Shown: positions 1-9,087 of the stretch, one piece after another
Layout: each line of letters starts with the position of its first letter
How positions within the stretch are numbered: position 1 is the first letter of the stretch
Source: B46-G9 sp964548365
GTDB taxonomy: Bacteria > Desulfobacterota > DSM-4660 > Desulfatiglandales > Desulfatiglandaceae
Direction: 5' to 3'
DNA length: 64,000 nt
NCBI GenBank assembly: GCA_964548365.1
Contig: CAZJRD010000006.1
Location: forward strand, 1-64,000
Notes under the pieces: model-generated
The model's database searches: none
Told to the model about the DNA's origin: nothing
What the model saw: the letters and a program-made list of their open reading frames with translations, nothing else
Position numbers and translations under genes: made by a program

Positions 1-1
1 C

Positions 2-178
2 ATTAGTGTTTTTGGAACAATAATGTCTCATGAGACGCTTGAGGTAGATTCCGAAACAGAGGATCTTGAAACGGAAGACCTGATCAAAATGTTGATCGGC
101 TCGGAGCATTCCGGGTTCATGGCCCAAGAATCCAACCCGGTGAAGAAGAGGCCCTTAGACCAGAGCCGTATTTCATGA
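2..178 (+). CDS. 3' end of an unidentified CDS (partial)
   Basis: An open frame runs from the left edge without an upstream stop and ends with TGA at 176-178, giving 58 residues of a protein that begins outside the window. The visible part is acidic in the middle (repeated ETED-like stretch) and basic near the end (VKKRPLDQSR). No domain is recognised. An internal ATG at 23 has no good ribosome site, so a partial gene is more likely than a short complete one. It could also be a chance open frame. Confidence 0.35.
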   Translation: MSVFGTIMSHETLEVDSETEDLETEDLIKMLIGSEHSGFMAQESNPVKKRPLDQSRIS

Positions 179-306
179 AACCCCGTTTTTGTTTCTTTTT
201 ACCTCTTCAATCACATCAATGATTTTACCCCTGATCCCAGAGACTTTTTCCTCATCAGTTTGATGTGACCTTTATCCTAACATGATAGATAAACAAAGCG
301 TAATAG

Positions 307-322
307 GTAAATAAGGGAAATC
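307..322 (+). repeat. Short dispersed motif, copy 1 (second copy 11802-11817)
   Basis: GTAAATAAGGGAAATC occurs here and again at 11802-11817. Both copies are followed by a loosely similar T-rich stretch containing GTA-T(T/C)TTT. An exact 16-mer match is only borderline above chance in 64 kb, but the shared flank favours common origin, for example the edge of a degraded mobile element. Confidence 0.35.
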
Positions 323-654
323 ATGTATTTTGGGGGCATAAGTAAAAAATGCCCTGTTCGACGCCGTTTCCCTTACGAAGGCATCCGGGGTATGCTGAGT
401 CTGGTCTTCGAAAATTTCCTCAAGAGAAAAAGTCTGTCCCAAGGTCCATCCAATTTAGTCTTTTTGGGCAAAAATACATGAATGGAGAAGCAGGAATACA
501 TTGGAAACACCATTTACTTTAAAGCTGACAAAAATATGATTTATCCATTCCAATTCAAAAATGACCTGACCTCCGTTTCCTCAGGTCTTGTCTCAATCCA
601 GCCCGAGGAGTCAAGAGTATAATTCCCCACCCCTTGGGCCTCAGATGGTTTTGG

Positions 655-690
655 TTTTGATACCCCGCTGCTTGTGGTGGGGTCGTTCAT
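655..690. repeat. GC-rich hairpin element
   Basis: ACCCC at 662-666 and GGGGT at 679-683 pair around a short loop. Read on the minus strand the region gives a short frame starting MNDPTTSSGVSK. From memory, very similar spurious peptides are common in deltaproteobacterial annotations and mark a small dispersed intergenic hairpin, not a protein. Only one copy was seen in this window. Confidence 0.35.
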
Positions 691-742
691 AATTCCAGTT
701 GGGTCCTTTACGCATTAGTCTGAATTCCCAAAAGGAGATTTT

Positions 743-1858
743 ATGGCCCATGTTGACAAAAGGCAAAACGGCGTTGCAGTAGACAAAAATGAGGGCTATG
801 ACTTAGCTTTTTACAAATTTATTATTGACAGCCTTCCGGTAGCTGTTTTAACGGTGAATGCCGATTTTAAGATAACAGGGTTTAATCCCCGGGCCGAAGA
901 TATCACCGGTTATTCAGAAGAAGAGGCGTTAGGTCATTATTGTGGAGCGCTTCTGAAAGGAGCTATGTGTGAGTTCAATTGTCCTCTAAAAGGTGTACTC
1001 AAACACAAGAAACCCGTATCTCAAATGGAAACAACCGTTTGCAATAAGCAGGGAGAAATCTTACACGTCGGAATGAATACCGCAGGCCTATTTGATGATG
1101 AAGGTTGCCTTATCGGCGGGGTTGAGGCGTTTCATGATATTTCCCGACTGAAAGCTATGGAGCGAGAAAAGGACAATCTCATCTCCATGTTTGCCCATGA
1201 CATGAAATCCTCAATTACTATTATCGGAGGATTTGTTTTGCGCCTCTTAAAAAGGGCGCCCAGCATGAGTGAAGAAAAACAAAAAAAATATCTTGAAATT
1301 ATCAGAAAAGAATCAGGGAACCTGGAATTTATGGTCGAAGATTTTCTGGATTTTGCCCGCCTGCAAACCGGCAAACTGAAACTGGATTTTGGGCCTACCT
1401 CCTTGGACAGAGAATTAATGGAGCTTTTTGAAGCCTATCAGGTAAAGGCCAAACAAAGTGGAATTCATTTAGAGTTTCAAACGGATGAAGCATTACCGGT
1501 TATCAGTGCTGACGCTCAGCGGCTTCGCAGGGTCTTTGCCAATCTTTTGGATAATGCCTTTAAGTTTTCGAAACGTGAAGGGAAAGTTGCTCTTACCACC
1601 CATGAGACTGAGAACGACGTCATTGTCAGGATAGAAGATCAAGGAAGAGGGATTGATCCGGGAGATCTTCCCCATATTTTTGACGCCTTTCATCGGGGAA
1701 AAGGTACAAAAAAGTATGAAGGCTCTGGTGTGGGTTTGGCCGCGGTAAAGACCATTGTAGAAGGTCATGGAGGACGAATCCGTGTTGAAAGTAAATTGGA
1801 GAAGGGTTCTGTTTTTACCATTGTTTTGCAAAAGTCTTTGGACCAGGAGGATGAATAG
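743..1858 (+). CDS. PAS-domain sensor histidine kinase
   Basis: A 371-residue cytoplasmic-looking kinase without membrane segments. A PAS domain spans about residues 22-138, containing a cysteine-rich stretch (CEFNCPLKG) often seen in redox-related PAS sensors. The HisKA helix follows, with the phosphorylatable His in FAHDMKSS near residue 153. The HATPase domain has its N box (NLLDNAFKFS), G1 box (DQGRGI) and G2 box (GSGVGLAAVK). The ATG start is preceded by AAAGGAG at a normal distance. No response regulator follows directly; the nearest are the NarL-type gene at 3763-4434 and the receiver-only gene at 4584-5003. The signal sensed is unknown. Confidence 0.92.
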   Translation: MAHVDKRQNGVAVDKNEGYDLAFYKFIIDSLPVAVLTVNADFKITGFNPRAEDITGYSEEEALGHYCGALLKGAMCEFNCPLKGVLKHKKPVSQMETTVCNKQGEILHVGMNTAGLFDDEGCLIGGVEAFHDISRLKAMEREKDNLISMFAHDMKSSITIIGGFVLRLLKRAPSMSEEKQKKYLEIIRKESGNLEFMVEDFLDFARLQTGKLKLDFGPTSLDRELMELFEAYQVKAKQSGIHLEFQTDEALPVISADAQRLRRVFANLLDNAFKFSKREGKVALTTHETENDVIVRIEDQGRGIDPGDLPHIFDAFHRGKGTKKYEGSGVGLAAVKTIVEGHGGRIRVESKLEKGSVFTIVLQKSLDQEDE

Positions 1859-2048
1859 ATATCGCCTGAGATATGAACAATTTGATTACCATCCGAATTG
1901 GATTGTTGAAACATCTGGATTGTATTACAGGGTTTCATTCAAATGAATACAGGATGTGCCTTATTCATCGATTGGCTTGATTTTGATAGGGAGGCATATG
2001 ACTATCAATTAGAAGTGGAAAGGACAACGTATCAACTACCGAGATTCT

Positions 2049-2414
2049 GTGACAACAGATCGAGATACACGCAAACATGTCATGTGGTGGAAACACAGAA
2101 AGAAAAGTGAAAATAGGCGGGAACTAAGGATACTCCTTGATAAAGATTCATTCGATCGATTTAATCGGCTGAAAGCGCGAATCCCGGCGTTTGACAGTAC
2201 GAAGATAATGGCGGCTGCATTAAAATGCCTTGAGCAGAAGACTGACAGGATTATTAAGAGACAGATCAGGATCAGATTCCGTGTCTTGGAAAAAGAAGGC
2301 CACAACCCTCAGCAGATTGCCGCGTATCTGAAAAAAGAAGGATATGGCCCCCAACAGATTACGGTTTGCCTGAAAAATGAAGGCCACTCCCGAATCGGTG
2401 AAAAAAATAGTTGA
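2049..2414 (+). CDS. Small basic protein with tandem PQQI repeats
   Basis: A 121-residue basic protein of unknown function. The first half (residues about 20-65) is helix-rich with many Arg/Lys. The second half carries two clear copies and one decayed copy of a roughly 17-residue unit with the pattern KEG-x-x-PQQI-x-x-x-LK, like repeated helix-turn-helix or helix-hairpin units. The upstream frame opens with GTG at 2049 and an in-frame ATG lies at 2082; neither has a strong ribosome site, so the start is uncertain. It lies between two sensor kinases on the same strand. The repeats argue for a real protein, perhaps nucleic-acid binding, but that is a guess. Confidence 0.5.
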   Translation: MTTDRDTRKHVMWWKHRKKSENRRELRILLDKDSFDRFNRLKARIPAFDSTKIMAAALKCLEQKTDRIIKRQIRIRFRVLEKEGHNPQQIAAYLKKEGYGPQQITVCLKNEGHSRIGEKNS

Positions 2415-2625
2415 GTTGAATCTTACCAACCAAAGCTTCCTACCTTTCCGGATTACATTTTCCATCCATTCACAAATATCTCCAAGGCGTGTTGAAATTA
2501 CATATACGCCATTGACTTGCCAGGTTAATTTCCCTATTTTCTATGACTGATGAGAGAGCTAAAAATGTTTTTCCAACATCGAAAGAAAAATAGATTCTTT
2601 TGCAGCTCTTTACAGGGTAGCGAAA

Positions 2626-3780
2626 ATGAAAGGTGAGGCCAAAACAAGAAAGCGGCTCATGGATGAATTGGAGGACCTGCGCGGACGCATGTCGCGGATA
2701 AAAGAACTGGAAGCAAGGCGCAAGAGAATGGAAGAGGAATTGAGCATTGTATATGATGCGCTGAACTCTTCAGCGAGTGGGGTAATTATTACAAACCTTG
2801 AAGGACGGATTAAATATGTCAATCCCGCGTTTCTGAGAGTATTCGGGTATGCAAAATCAGAAATACTGGGAAGGAACGCAGCAGACCTTTTCCCGACAGA
2901 AGAGGTGAGAAAATTTGCCGACGTCAAGACTATCATTGATGAAACGAAAGGGGAGACTGAGGAATTTGTGGCTCAGCATAAAGATGGTACTAAGTTTCCT
3001 GTAGAAGTCTCTTCTTCAAATGTTACAGATAATAACGGTAATATAGCCGGTAGGATGGCTTCATTTATTGACCTCACGGAACGTAAACAGGCGAAAAAGG
3101 CTGTTCAGGAATCCGAGAGACAGATTCGTATTCTCTCTTCGAGGCTCTTAGAAGCCGAGGAAAATGAAAGGAGATTGATTGCCCAGGACCTCCATGACAT
3201 ATTGGGGGCAAGTTTAACCGCCATTAAATACAGTCTCGAAAAACATATTGATGATGTGGAAAGAAATGCGGGGAAAGAAGTAAACTCATTAAACCAGGTC
3301 GTCACGATGGTCCAAGAAACCATGAAAGAGACCAAGCGGATTTACAGAAATTTGAGACCCCCCATACTCGATGATCTGGGAATTCTTGCAACTATCAGTT
3401 GGTATTGCCGGGATTTTCAGGAAGTCTATTCAGGTATCAGGGTAGAAAAAATATTTGATATAGAAGAGAATAGAATACCAGAGCCTTTGAAAACAGTGAT
3501 CTACAAGCTATTGCTTGAGGCCCTCAATAACGTTGCAAAACACAGCGACGCAAATCTGGTGCGGCTTTCTCTGAAGGAAAGAGAAGGGAGTACGGAGCTT
3601 TCTATTGAAGATAACGGTCAGGGATTTGATCTTGAGAACATACCGGGTGGCGAAAATGAAACAAGCGGATTGGGCCTTGCCAGCATGAAAGAAAGAGCGG
3701 AAATCTTTGGAGGTTCTTTTGAAATTTCTACCAGCAAAGGAAAAGGAACTGCAATCCGCGTCTCATGGCCTTTTAACTGA
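2626..3780 (+). CDS. PAS sensor kinase of the NarX/DegS type (HisKA_3)
   Basis: A 384-residue soluble kinase. An N-terminal coiled-coil-like region (residues 1-45, rich in Lys/Glu/Arg) precedes a PAS domain at about 45-155. HisKA_3 follows, with the phosphoryl-accepting His in AQDLHDILG near residue 189. The HATPase domain shows LLLEALNNVAKHS, DNGQGFD and SGLGLASMKERA. HisKA_3 kinases normally pair with LuxR-type response regulators. Such a regulator is encoded convergently just downstream, and the two 3' ends overlap by 18 bases (3763-3780), so they very probably form a pair. The input signal cannot be told from sequence. Confidence 0.92.
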   Translation: MKGEAKTRKRLMDELEDLRGRMSRIKELEARRKRMEEELSIVYDALNSSASGVIITNLEGRIKYVNPAFLRVFGYAKSEILGRNAADLFPTEEVRKFADVKTIIDETKGETEEFVAQHKDGTKFPVEVSSSNVTDNNGNIAGRMASFIDLTERKQAKKAVQESERQIRILSSRLLEAEENERRLIAQDLHDILGASLTAIKYSLEKHIDDVERNAGKEVNSLNQVVTMVQETMKETKRIYRNLRPPILDDLGILATISWYCRDFQEVYSGIRVEKIFDIEENRIPEPLKTVIYKLLLEALNNVAKHSDANLVRLSLKEREGSTELSIEDNGQGFDLENIPGGENETSGLGLASMKERAEIFGGSFEISTSKGKGTAIRVSWPFN

Positions 3781-4434
3781 TTTAGTAACCAGTCCTCTCT
3801 CGATGGCATAGGCTGTCAGGGCGGATGCCGTGTGGAGATCCAACTTCCGCATGATATTGCTTCGATGTTTTTCGACGGTTTTTGCGCTTACGCACAGGTA
3901 ATCGGCAATCTCCCTGTTCTTATACCCCTCACCAACCAGCTTTAGGATCTCTCTTTCCCGCCTGGTGAGACTATCCCATGATGAACTGGATTTTAGCGTT
4001 TCTCTATCCTTCAGGTATCCCTCTAACACCTTTTGGGAAATCCCGGGACTTATATATCGATTTCCTGATAAAACCCTCTTTATGGCCATTATTAATTCGG
4101 AACGGCTGGCATCTTTGAGACAATAACCGTCTGCCCCTGACTGAAAGACTTCGAGGATATACTCCTCGGATTCATGAACAGTTAAAACGAGTATTTTCGT
4201 CTCTGGAACCTGTGTCTTTGTGTCTCTGATAACCGATATGCCATTCATCCTTGGCATGCTGAGGTCTAACAAGAGGAGATCAGGCTTATATTTTTCGACA
4301 CAGCGTACAGCGTTAAGGCCGTCTTCCGCCTCCGCTACAACTTCGAGGTCATCAGTTGACGTTAACAAGGACTTCAATCCTTCTCTCAGTATTTTTTGGT
4401 CTTCGGCTATTACAATTTTCTTTCTTTCAACCAC
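3763..4434 (-). CDS. NarL/FixJ-family response regulator
   Basis: A 223-residue two-domain regulator. The receiver domain (about 1-125) has the acidic pocket near the start (IAEDQ), the phosphoryl-accepting Asp in LLLLDLSMP, a switch Thr (VLTVHE) and the conserved Lys (CLKDAS). The LuxR-type helix-turn-helix domain (about 155-220) shows LTRREREILKLV and the recognition helix VSAKTVEKHRSNI. It is convergent with the HisKA_3 kinase and is the natural partner for it. Target genes are not evident. Confidence 0.93.
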   Translation of the reverse strand: MVERKKIVIAEDQKILREGLKSLLTSTDDLEVVAEAEDGLNAVRCVEKYKPDLLLLDLSMPRMNGISVIRDTKTQVPETKILVLTVHESEEYILEVFQSGADGYCLKDASRSELIMAIKRVLSGNRYISPGISQKVLEGYLKDRETLKSSSSWDSLTRREREILKLVGEGYKNREIADYLCVSAKTVEKHRSNIMRKLDLHTASALTAYAIERGLVTKSVKRP

Positions 4435-4583
4435 AATAAAACTCCAACTGAGGGAATATATAGCGAAAAATACAGGATAGAATGAATATACTATGAGACA
4501 AAATTATAGTAAAGTTTTAGTTAGAAATAACACTGAATGAGGTAACAGGAATGAGGAGATATTTAGTGGTTTAAAGGTCTCTA

Positions 4584-5003
4584 ATGAATAAAAGAATCAA
4601 GATATTGCTTATTGAAAACAGTGCTCGCTTTCGGGCCACAATAAAAGAGATTTTGATTTCAAAATTTCCTTCAATTTCGATTAAGCAGGCGACAGATGGA
4701 AGGGAGGCCCGCATAAAACTCTTGAGGTACCGACCCGATCTCATATTCATGGACATTGAATTAGCGGAAGAAAACGGTTTAGAGCTAACCAAGAAAGTAA
4801 AAGAAATATATCCTGATGCGGTTATTATCATCTTAACCCATCACGATTTACCGGAATACCAAGAGGCGGCATATCAAAATGGGGCGCAGTATTTTCTTTC
4901 GAAGGAAACAACAGGAGCGGAAGAGATTGTTGGATTGGTCGAGGTACTACTCGCCGGTGAAAGAGGTCAGGGATCAATCAGTATTGACTCACTGAAGTGC
5001 TAA
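4584..5003 (+). CDS. Receiver-only response regulator
   Basis: A 139-residue single receiver domain without an output domain. The phosphorylation site is the Asp in LIFMDIEL, followed by the switch Thr (ILTHHD) and the conserved Lys (FLSKET). The N-terminal acidic pocket is reduced to one acidic residue (LLIENS in place of the usual DD pair), which may weaken Mg binding. It is divergent from the NarL-type gene, and its stop overlaps that of the convergent ABC ATPase by four bases. Likely a phosphorelay intermediate or a CheY-like adaptor for one of the neighbouring kinases. Confidence 0.85.
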   Translation: MNKRIKILLIENSARFRATIKEILISKFPSISIKQATDGREARIKLLRYRPDLIFMDIELAEENGLELTKKVKEIYPDAVIIILTHHDLPEYQEAAYQNGAQYFLSKETTGAEEIVGLVEVLLAGERGQGSISIDSLKC

Positions 5004-6064
5004 ATCCTTCGGCCGTCATGAAAAATATGGAGACGGGACGGGCGGATAACCAGGGAAATAGTTTCACCTAACTGAAATGAGTCCTCTTTGGCGGCCCTCG
5101 CCGTGAGACTGGTAGATCCCAGCCGGGTGTGGATGTACTTTTCAGCACCAACATCGGTTACCACCTCCACCTTTGCCCTGAGACCCCTCTCGGCTTCACG
5201 AACCACTGTTATATCCTCGGGACGGACGCCTATTTCCAACTCTCCGTTCCCAAAACGCAAATCACCATGAACATATTCAAGATGAAAATCCTGGGTTTTA
5301 ATAATGAATCGCCCTTTCTGTTCTGTCATTATGCCTTTAAATAAATTGATCATAGGAGACCCGATGAAAGTGGCCACAAATGTATCTGCGGGTTTGTTAT
5401 AGATGATTTCAGGTCGGTCTATCTGATGGACTTTCCCTTCTCGCATAACAATCACTTTGTCCCCAAGCGTCATGGCCTCCACCTGATCATGGGTCACATA
5501 GAGAGTAGTGGTTTGGATCTGCTTATGAAGTTTCTTGAGCTCCAGCCGGACATTGACCCGTAAACGTGCATCCAGATTACTCAGGGGCTCATCGAGGAGA
5601 AATACGTTCGGACGTCTGACCAGGGCTCTGCCCATGGCAACACGCTGCCTCTGTCCCCCTGAGAGTTCCTTCGGCCTTCTGTCAAGCAGTTCCGTAATCC
5701 CCAAAAGCCTTGCTGTCTCCATGATCCTTTTTCCAATCATTTCCTTGGGTACGCCCCGCATCCGAAGACCAAATCCCAGATTTTGGGCCACGGTCATATG
5801 GGGATAGAGCGCGTAATTTTGAAAGACCATGGCCACATCCCGTTCTCTCGGGGAGAGGTTTGTTACGGATCGGTCGTCGATAAAGACAGTGCCTTGGTCC
5901 TGACGGATCAAGCCGGCGATGATTTCTAATAACGTACTTTTCCCACAGCCCGAAGGACCGAGAAGAACACAGAATTCCCCATCTTCCACGTGAAAGTCTA
6001 TCCGGGACAGGGCAACCACCTTCCCAAATCGTTTGCTGATATTATTGATTTCCAGTGAGGCCAT
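5000..6064 (-). CDS. ugpC: ABC importer ATPase, MalK/UgpC family
   Basis: A 354-residue ATP-binding subunit. Walker A is GPSGCGKST, the Q loop is VFQNYALYPHMT, the signature is LSGGQRQRVAMGRA, Walker B is VFLLDEP and the switch His is in YVTHDQVEAM. A C-terminal TOBE/OB-type regulatory region (about 235-354) is typical of MalK/UgpC/MsmK proteins that energise sugar or glycerol-phosphate importers. The ATG at 6064 is preferred over an upstream in-frame start because AAAGGA lies just before it and it follows the permease stop by four bases. Last gene of the four-gene importer operon. The symbol denotes the family only. Confidence 0.9.
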   Translation of the reverse strand: MASLEINNISKRFGKVVALSRIDFHVEDGEFCVLLGPSGCGKSTLLEIIAGLIRQDQGTVFIDDRSVTNLSPRERDVAMVFQNYALYPHMTVAQNLGFGLRMRGVPKEMIGKRIMETARLLGITELLDRRPKELSGGQRQRVAMGRALVRRPNVFLLDEPLSNLDARLRVNVRLELKKLHKQIQTTTLYVTHDQVEAMTLGDKVIVMREGKVHQIDRPEIIYNKPADTFVATFIGSPMINLFKGIMTEQKGRFIIKTQDFHLEYVHGDLRFGNGELEIGVRPEDITVVREAERGLRAKVEVVTDVGAEKYIHTRLGSTSLTARAAKEDSFQLGETISLVIRPSRLHIFHDGRRI

Positions 6065-6068
6065 TCTT

Positions 6069-6896
6069 TTATCCTTTAATCGCTCCGGCAGACAATCCCG
6101 TAACAATCCGCCTTTGGAAAACCAGAACCATGATGACCAATGGCGCTGTTGTAATAAAGGAAGCAGCCGCTATCTCACCCCATGGGACCGTATGTTCTCC
6201 CTGAAACAAGGCAATTCCCACAGGCATTGTCTGTCTCGCCGGATCGGTCATGATCAGGAGGGCGAGGAAAAATTCGTTCCAGGCATAAATAAAACACAAG
6301 ATGGAGGCTGTAAACAGCCCTGGAGTAGAGAGTGGAAGAACCACGCGGATAAAGGTTCCAAACCTGGTGCACCCATCCACTAAGCTTGCAGACTCAAGCT
6401 CTCGGGGAATCTCATGGAAAAAGAGTGTCAGAATCCAGATGGCAAGAGGAAGCGTCAGGGCCACGTAGGGCAGAACAAGGCCATGATAGGTGTTGAGCCA
6501 TCCCATAATCTGAAGAAAACGCCATATAGGCCCGGCAATGGCAATCTGCGGAAACATGGCACAGGCGAGGATTCCCATAAGAATCAGGTGTGCCCATTTT
6601 TTCTTCAATCGAGCCAGGGCATAGCCACTGAAGGCACCCAAAGAGATCGTAACCAAAGTAGTGGTACCCGCAACGATAATGGAATTCAATAGATAGTGCA
6701 TGATGCCATAGTTTTTTAGGGCGGAGCGAAAAAATTTCAATGAAAAGTCCGGCCACCACTGGGGCGGGATAGATGTTATTTGCGTTTGTGTCTTGAATGC
6801 AGATGAGACAAAGAGCAGAAAAGGAACCAGAGAGAAAGAGACAGCGAGACATACGCCGAAGATAAAGACGGTTTTCGACAAGAAACTTCTGCTCAT
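6069..6896 (-). CDS. Carbohydrate-type ABC permease, MalG family
   Basis: A 275-residue inner-membrane permease with about six transmembrane helices. It has the EAA-type coupling loop ELESASLVDGCTRFGTFIRVVLP, which docks to the ATPase, here beginning EIPRELESASLVDG. The start at 6896 makes an ATGA overlap with the stop of the upstream permease, a sign of translational coupling. It forms the second half of the heterodimeric channel. Confidence 0.9.
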   Translation of the reverse strand: MSRSFLSKTVFIFGVCLAVSFSLVPFLLFVSSAFKTQTQITSIPPQWWPDFSLKFFRSALKNYGIMHYLLNSIIVAGTTTLVTISLGAFSGYALARLKKKWAHLILMGILACAMFPQIAIAGPIWRFLQIMGWLNTYHGLVLPYVALTLPLAIWILTLFFHEIPRELESASLVDGCTRFGTFIRVVLPLSTPGLFTASILCFIYAWNEFFLALLIMTDPARQTMPVGIALFQGEHTVPWGEIAAASFITTAPLVIMVLVFQRRIVTGLSAGAIKG

Positions 6897-7780
6897 ACGG
6901 AGGCCTCCAGCAAACGCCTGCCGACGAACCGCACATATATGATGGACAGGATCAACACGATGAGAAAAATGCACACCGATATGGCTGTTCCGTATCCCAT
7001 CCACCCTTCCACGAACATTTTCTTGTATCCGTAGAGTTGAAGCACATTGGTCGCATCTGCCGGTCCCCCCTGCGTCATCACAAAAGCCAGGTCAAATACC
7101 CGGAAGGCATCTATGGTACGAAAAAGGAGGGATATGAGTAATGCCGGACGGATAAGAGGCCAGGTAATATGCCAGAACCTTCCCCATAGGCGTGCCCCGT
7201 CCACCTTGGCTGCCTGATAAAGTTCCTCAGGGATAACCTGAAGCCCGGCCAAAATTAATAAAGCAGCAAAGGACGACGTTTTCCAGATGTCTGCAATAAT
7301 GATGGCGGAAAGTGCCGTGCCGGGTATGGCCAGCCACGGAATGTATCGAGCAGTTTCAGCTCCGAAGGCGGCATAGTTTATCATTCCATAGGCATCGCTA
7401 AACAGGAATCGCCACATCTGTGCTGAAACCACTGTCGGGATAGCCCACGGTATAAGTACACATGCCCTGAGCACTCCTCGACCGGGGAAGCGATGATTAA
7501 TCAGAAGGGCCATGAAAAGACCGATCAGAAGCTCAAAAAAAGTCGTGACGGCGACAAAAATAACGGTAATCCAGAAGGAATGTCTGGCTACCGAATCTCT
7601 GAGAAGTTCCCGGTAATTTTCTAGGCCCACAAAAGGGTTACCAAGCTGGGGCAATCCGATGATGATCCGATGTAAGCTGGCAAAAAAGGAGGAGGCGATG
7701 GGCACTATAATAAAACAAAGGAGTACGAGTATAACCGGCGACAGAAAAGCCAGATATAGTCTCTGGTCCCTTGGATTCAT
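6893..7780 (-). CDS. Carbohydrate-type ABC permease, MalF family
   Basis: A 295-residue membrane protein with six predicted helices and the EAA loop (VIPEELYQAAKVDGA). Together with the MalG-type protein it makes the translocation channel. It starts at 7780 and shares one base with the TAA stop of the binding-protein gene (TAATG), so the genes are tightly coupled. The substrate cannot be fixed from sequence; sugars, polyols or glycerol-phosphate diesters are usual for the family. Confidence 0.9.
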   Translation of the reverse strand: MNPRDQRLYLAFLSPVILVLLCFIIVPIASSFFASLHRIIIGLPQLGNPFVGLENYRELLRDSVARHSFWITVIFVAVTTFFELLIGLFMALLINHRFPGRGVLRACVLIPWAIPTVVSAQMWRFLFSDAYGMINYAAFGAETARYIPWLAIPGTALSAIIIADIWKTSSFAALLILAGLQVIPEELYQAAKVDGARLWGRFWHITWPLIRPALLISLLFRTIDAFRVFDLAFVMTQGGPADATNVLQLYGYKKMFVEGWMGYGTAISVCIFLIVLILSIIYVRFVGRRLLEASV

Positions 7781-9069
7781 TACTTGATCATGGCCCCCAA
7801 TTTGTAAAGTTTCTGAATTCTTGCCGAGGCGTTCCTGGCAAGCTTTGAGATGTCTGATCCCTTATTCACGATGGCTTGGCTGAAAAAACGCTGAAGCTCC
7901 TGACTGATCATGGGATAGACAGGAGAAAGAGGTCGAGGCCTCGCCCTCTCAAAGGCCGGTAAAAAGGCCCTCAGATGAGGCATTCTATCCTGAACATCGG
8001 GATCATTGTAAACCGATCGTCGTGTTGGCGCAAGGCCCGCCTCTAGAGCAAGGATCTTCTGTGCCTGATGTGAGGTCATATACTGAATGAATTGCCAGGC
8101 TTCTTGGGGATGTCTGGACAATCTGTTGATACCGAATTGCCAGCCGCCCAGGGTAGAGGCGGAATTATGGCCCGCAAAGGCTGGAAGCATTCCAACGCCG
8201 ACTTTCCCTGCTATCTTTGATTTCTGCGGATTGTTTGCCACGGACCAGGCATAAGGCCAGTTACGATGAAATATCGCTTTCCCCTGAATGAAAAGATCTA
8301 ATGACTCGGGTTCCTCATAATTTATGACGCCCTCGGGGGCGGCGTTTCCTATAATCTGATCCCGTACAAAGGAGATTGCGTTTATTACATCAGGATGATC
8401 TAGAGTGGGCTCACCTGTCTTTTGATCGATCACCGATCCCCCGTTAGACCATATGAACTCCAACATGTCGCAAACCAGGCCCTCATACTGCTTAAATTGC
8501 GCAGAGTAGATGTGGAGGATTTTCTCTTTTTCCCCTCCAATAATCATCCGTCCTTGGTCAACCATCTCTTGCCAGGTTTTGGGAGGTTTGTACCGATATG
8601 TCTGGAGGAGGTCTTTCCGGAAATAGAAAAGCCCCGCTCCAAGATAGCAGGGAACCCCGTAAATTTTCCCTTTGTATCTATTTGCAGCGATGGGTCCGTG
8701 AAGGAACTTTTCCTGATCCTGAACCGGGAACCGGTGTGTGAGATCCATGCACCACCCGGCATTGGCAAATTCTGGGGGCCAGATCACATCCATAAAAAAG
8801 ACATCCACATTGGTGTCCTTATTCTTAAGACGTTGCGTCACGATAGCATGGTACTGGGTCGAAGAATGAGGTCCCACCTGAAATTTGACGCGAATTTCCG
8901 GGTTCAGGCGGTGAAATTCCTTGACCAGGCGATTCCAGACCTCGGGTTGGTTCGGTTTCCAGGTGAGAAACACGAGAGTTGTCGGTTCTTTTGCATAGGA
9001 ATACTGCGCCCCAAATCCTAAGAGCGAAATAACTATGAAAAAAAGCCATTTATTCCCTAAACTTTTCAT
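7780..9069 (-). CDS. Extracellular solute-binding protein, family 1
   Basis: A 429-residue periplasmic receptor with a classical signal peptide (positively charged start, hydrophobic core to about residue 22, cleavage near SYA-KEP). The mature part matches the MalE/UgpB class: early LVFLTWKPNQPEVWNRL, an FFMDVIWPPEFA segment and a C-terminal helical lobe with WQFIQYMTS. First gene of the importer operon. The start is supported by AAAGG about nine bases upstream. The ligand is unknown. Confidence 0.9.
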   Translation of the reverse strand: MKSLGNKWLFFIVISLLGFGAQYSYAKEPTTLVFLTWKPNQPEVWNRLVKEFHRLNPEIRVKFQVGPHSSTQYHAIVTQRLKNKDTNVDVFFMDVIWPPEFANAGWCMDLTHRFPVQDQEKFLHGPIAANRYKGKIYGVPCYLGAGLFYFRKDLLQTYRYKPPKTWQEMVDQGRMIIGGEKEKILHIYSAQFKQYEGLVCDMLEFIWSNGGSVIDQKTGEPTLDHPDVINAISFVRDQIIGNAAPEGVINYEEPESLDLFIQGKAIFHRNWPYAWSVANNPQKSKIAGKVGVGMLPAFAGHNSASTLGGWQFGINRLSRHPQEAWQFIQYMTSHQAQKILALEAGLAPTRRSVYNDPDVQDRMPHLRAFLPAFERARPRPLSPVYPMISQELQRFFSQAIVNKGSDISKLARNASARIQKLYKLGAMIK

Positions 9070-9087
9070 ATGAACCGTGCCTTTTTC

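Larger units (their letters stand above)
179..742. other. Intergenic region with two short repeat-like motifs
   Basis: A 564-base stretch of AT-rich sequence with no convincing gene. It holds a 16-base motif also present at 11802-11817 and a GC-rich hairpin at 662-683. The promoter of the histidine kinase that follows must lie here, but no clear -35/-10 pair could be assigned. Confidence 0.5.
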
